6,083 bases of DNA from Desulfovibrio sp. (lineage in GTDB: Bacteria; Desulfobacterota; Desulfovibrionia; Desulfovibrionales; Desulfovibrionaceae). The number at the start of each line of letters is the position of its first letter. Position 1 is the stretch's first letter. The position numbers and the translations under genes are program-made. The notes below the pieces were generated by a model, which was given only the letters and a program-made list of their open reading frames with translations, was not told the origin of the DNA and searched no databases. The stretch is taken from NCBI GenBank assembly GCA_031270875.1, contig JAISXC010000074.1, positions 1 to 6,083 on the forward strand. The letters are read 5' to 3'. Positions 4,442-6,083 of this stretch are shown in pieces.

Positions 4442-6083
4442 ATGAACATCCTCCTCATTGATGTTTCCGCGCCCTTGGCGCAGGCTCTGGCCGGCATGGG
4501 CCACAAGATTGAGGAGGTACGTCCGCCGCGCGGCATCGTTTTTCTGCCCCGCATCCTGAAACGACTTTCCGCCGGGGGTTTTGTTCCGGATATTCTGGTG
4601 CAGCAGGAAAGCCTCGGCCCGCGCCTCTATCTTGCCGGTCTGGACAAGGCCCCCTGCCCCTCCCTGTTCTTCGCCGTCGATTCGCATCTCAACCTCTTCT
4701 GGCAGCAGTGGTACTCTCTTCTCTTTGACGGGGTGCTCACCCCGCATCTCTCCCTCTTCGCTGATCTTCCGGAAGAGTGCAGACCATTGGCCGTCAGCCG
4801 GTTCGCCTGGTTTGGCCAGGGGCGGCAGTGGCGGCCGCACGAAAAGCGCGGGCGCTTCATGAGCCTGTGCGCGCGGCGCACCGAACACCGTCCCCTGCGG
4901 GAATGGTTTGTGGAGCTGCTTTCCCAGCGCGGCCTTGAGTGTGTGGAGGGGCTCAAACATTCCGACATGATGCTTCTCTATGACGACAGCCGCCTTGTGC
5001 CCAACGAATGTATCGCCTGGGAGAGCAATTTCCGGCTGCTGGAAGCGGCCTCGGCCGGCTGCTGCGTCCTGAGTCCGGATGTCGGCGAAGACCAGAACGC
5101 TCTTCTGGAACCCGGCAGGGAGATTCTCGTCTGGCAGGACGGCTTTGAACTTCTGGATCGCGTGGCCTGGGCGAAAATGCGGCCGGAGCGGGCGGAAAAA
5201 ATCGGACGCGCCGCTTTCGCGCGTGTCAATGCCAGTCATCTGCCCGCGCACAGGGCGGGAAGCCTGCTTGGCGCGGCGCGCGGCCTGTCCCTCAACCGTC
5301 TGGAAGGACCGCCCGCGCGGCTCGCCTTCTGGCTGACAGTGGCCAAACAAGTGCGCAACGGCGCTCTGAGGATCAACGCCCGCGAACATGCGGCCGCTGG
5401 CTTGCGGTTGCTCGAAGCTCTGCCCGCATGGGAACGCCTGCCGAACCATGCGAGATCCCTCGTTTCGCATTCCCTTGCCCAATGCCTGATTCTTCTGGCC
5501 CTCTCGCCCGGGAGCGCTGATGAGGCCCTGCGCCTGTGCCGGAGCCTTGCCGCCGAAGGAGCGCACGCGCGCGGCGGGCCCGCCGCGGCCCTTGAAGTCG
5601 CCTCGGCTGCCAGCGCGCTTGCCCTGCGCGAGGGCGACCATCCCCTTGCCCGCTTTTTCTGGATGTTCTGGCAAGAAAAGAGCCTGGCCGGAGCCGGAAC
5701 CTCCGGATCGGAAAACAAGCGGCGGGATGCGCTGAAAAGTCCTGTGGAATTGTGCTGCGGTTGGGCCGCCGCCCTGCACCGGCGCGGCAGAATTGCCCAG
5801 ACCGGTTTCGCCTTCCGTCCGGAGGAAGGGGCTTTGCCGGAATGCTCGCTGGAATTTCTGCGGTTTGCAGGACGTTTCATCCCCGAAGGGCCGGACGGAA
5901 ACGCGGCCCGCAAACGGCTGCACAACATGGAGCTGGACATGACGGAGGCGCCGGTGCATCTGGTCCGGCATTTGAATGCGCTGGACGCCCTCTCCCGTCT
6001 TGAGCCTGAAAACTGGCGCGTGAGCCTTGTTTACGGAGCGGCCTGCATAAAGGCCTGCCTCGTGGAAGAAGGCGTCTGCGTCA
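4442..6083 (+). CDS. CgeB-like GT-B glycosyltransferase, 3' end outside window
   Basis: Frame 2 stays open from ATG 4442 to the right edge, 547 codons without a stop. The start is the only ATG after the in-frame TGA at 4382-4384; its ribosome binding site is weak. Residues ~1-165 form the N-terminal half: MNILLIDV, PDILVQQESLG, and a D80-S-H82 motif in a sugar-transferase-like region. Residues ~176-240 match the Glyco_trans_1_2 (CgeB) nucleotide-sugar domain, with NFRLLEAASAG (196-206, Glu201), SPDVGED (211-217) and PGREI (224-228). From ~290 on the protein is alanine/leucine-rich and looks helical, possibly TPR-like repeats. There is no signal peptide or membrane segment, so it is probably cytosolic and modifies a surface glycan, flagellin or other acceptor. 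The acceptor is unknown. It follows cysK by 44 bp with no clear terminator between them, but I see no functional link. Confidence 0.8.
   Translation, partial: MNILLIDVSAPLAQALAGMGHKIEEVRPPRGIVFLPRILKRLSAGGFVPDILVQQESLGPRLYLAGLDKAPCPSLFFAVDSHLNLFWQQWYSLLFDGVLTPHLSLFADLPEECRPLAVSRFAWFGQGRQWRPHEKRGRFMSLCARRTEHRPLREWFVELLSQRGLECVEGLKHSDMMLLYDDSRLVPNECIAWESNFRLLEAASAGCCVLSPDVGEDQNALLEPGREILVWQDGFELLDRVAWAKMRPERAEKIGRAAFARVNASHLPAHRAGSLLGAARGLSLNRLEGPPARLAFWLTVAKQVRNGALRINAREHAAAGLRLLEALPAWERLPNHARSLVSHSLAQCLILLALSPGSADEALRLCRSLAAEGAHARGGPAAALEVASAASALALREGDHPLARFFWMFWQEKSLAGAGTSGSENKRRDALKSPVELCCGWAAALHRRGRIAQTGFAFRPEEGALPECSLEFLRFAGRFIPEGPDGNAARKRLHNMELDMTEAPVHLVRHLNALDALSRLEPENWRVSLVYGAACIKACLVEEGVCV

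Noticed and set aside
4419..4445. An eight-codon open frame whose TGA overlaps the glycosyltransferase ATG (ATGA), possibly a coupling leader peptide.
   Set aside because: It has no ribosome binding site, and so short a frame is expected by chance. The overlap alone is not evidence of translation.
4729..4744. A perfect inverted repeat CGGGGTG-CT-CACCCCG inside the glycosyltransferase gene.
   Set aside because: It encodes ordinary residues (DGVLTP) in frame, has no T-run, and GC-rich coding sequence produces such short repeats often.
4394..5971. A 525-codon open frame on the minus strand.
   Set aside because: It is the shadow of the glycosyltransferase gene on the plus strand, whose frame has CgeB-type motifs and runs open to the window edge. 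The minus-strand product is low in hydrophobic structure and unrecognisable.

Overview
The window (6,083 bp, GC-rich, dense with genes on the + strand) looks like bacterial chromosome from a Deltaproteobacterium/Desulfobacterota lineage. The best guess is a Desulfovibrionaceae-type sulfidogen. This rests on the style of the SecF and CgeB-like glycosyltransferase proteins and the codon bias; there is no rRNA or other direct marker, so the assignment is only moderately confident. I see no mobile element, CRISPR array, tRNA or rRNA.

Layout: (1) 1-403 is the C-terminal end of secF, the Sec translocon accessory membrane protein. (2) 404-552 is an AT-rich intergenic region with a good sigma70-type promoter. 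(3) 553-993 encodes a 146-aa Rrf2-family regulator with three conserved-style cysteines and a C-terminal isoleucine. (4) 994-1092 is a second AT-rich control region that shares a 17-bp element, inverted, with the regulator's own promoter. (5) 1093-4397 holds three closely spaced sulfur amino acid genes: a MetI-like cystathionine gamma-synthase, a MetC-like cystathionine beta-lyase and cysK, an E. coli-type O-acetylserine sulfhydrylase. The metC-cysK gap contains a 14-bp perfect palindrome, two mutually exclusive hairpins and a possible internal promoter. (6) From 4442 to the right edge runs a glycosyltransferase of the CgeB/Glyco_trans_1_2 type, open at the window end with 547 codons visible.

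How the genes fit together: CysK would fix sulfide into cysteine. The MetI-like enzyme would join cysteine (or sulfide) to an activated homoserine, and the MetC-like enzyme would cleave cystathionine to homocysteine. The adjacent Rrf2 regulator is the obvious candidate controller. In Gram-positive bacteria the Rrf2 protein CymR uses CysK as its sensing partner. The regulator here also ends in a free C-terminal isoleucine, the feature by which known partners dock into the CysK active site. A CymR/CysK-like sensing pair in a Gram-negative sulfidogen is the most interesting hypothesis from this window. secF and the glycosyltransferase appear to be unrelated neighbours.
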